16,700 nucleotides of DNA, from the NCBI GenBank assembly GCA_010015675.1, contig ML977003.1, forward strand, positions 149,066 to 165,765, read 5' to 3'. The position numbers and the translations under genes were made by a program. This document shows, one piece after another, positions 16,667 through 16,700 of this stretch. Every line of letters begins with the position of its first letter. Positions within the stretch are counted from its first letter, which is position 1. This stretch comes from Byssothecium circinans. Taxonomy: Eukaryota; Ascomycota; Dothideomycetes; Pleosporales; Massarinaceae. Below the pieces are notes generated by a model that made no database searches, had not been told where the DNA came from, and saw nothing but the letters and a program-made list of their open reading frames with translations.

Positions 16667-16700
16667 CCCTCAGAAAATCACGCGTTTTCTCTCCACGCAA

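Overview
The window looks like chromosomal DNA of a filamentous ascomycete (Pezizomycotina; a Dothideomycete is plausible but not proven). The evidence is short GT-AG introns of about 50-90 nt with CTAAC/CTGAC-like branch sites, a gypsy retrotransposon with a chromodomain, Fot1/pogo-type DNA transposons, and strong C-to-T mutation of all repeats. That mutation turns Gln, Trp and Arg codons into stops with almost no indels, which is the signature of repeat-induced point mutation (RIP). The window splits sharply near 8850 into a RIP-degraded repeat block on the left and DNA of ordinary composition on the right.

Left block (1-8850). The 3' two thirds of a Ty3/gypsy pol gene (RT, RNase H, integrase, chromodomain) reads in one frame from position 2 to about 4663. 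It is interrupted at 1836-3687 by a Fot1-like transposon. Downstream of pol lie an antisense coiled-coil-like relic (about 4640-5150), a possible polypurine tract and LTR (from about 5353), and unidentified AT-rich repeat DNA. A second Fot1-like copy sits at 6670-8521. Both copies are exactly 1852 bp, lie in opposite orientation, are flanked by TA, and carry 44-bp inverted ends containing a motif repeated with a 17-nt period. Both transposases are dead, with many stops and two of three catalytic Asp codons changed.

Middle (8850-13100). This is a graveyard of broken genes. It holds an SDR oxidoreductase missing its NAD(P)-binding N-terminus, a DUF7025-like AAA ATPase missing its 5' part but with a conserved exon structure and two in-frame TAG codons, and a protein kinase cut off before DFG. 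The AAA and kinase remnants meet tail to tail. An unidentified minus-strand frame follows. A pair of 17-nt-spaced motifs abuts the broken 5' end of the AAA gene.

Right (13100-16700). One apparently intact gene lies on the minus strand: a secreted protein resembling bacterial periplasmic solute-binding proteins, with one intron and 363 residues. Beyond its promoter come a MITE-like inverted-repeat element (14607-14882), a long stretch without a convincing gene, and at the right edge three CGGCCAC motifs at 17-nt spacing that probably mark the end of another transposon.

No operon-like or pathway logic links the genes. The common theme is transposon insertion, RIP and decay of neighbouring genes beside one surviving secreted-protein gene.
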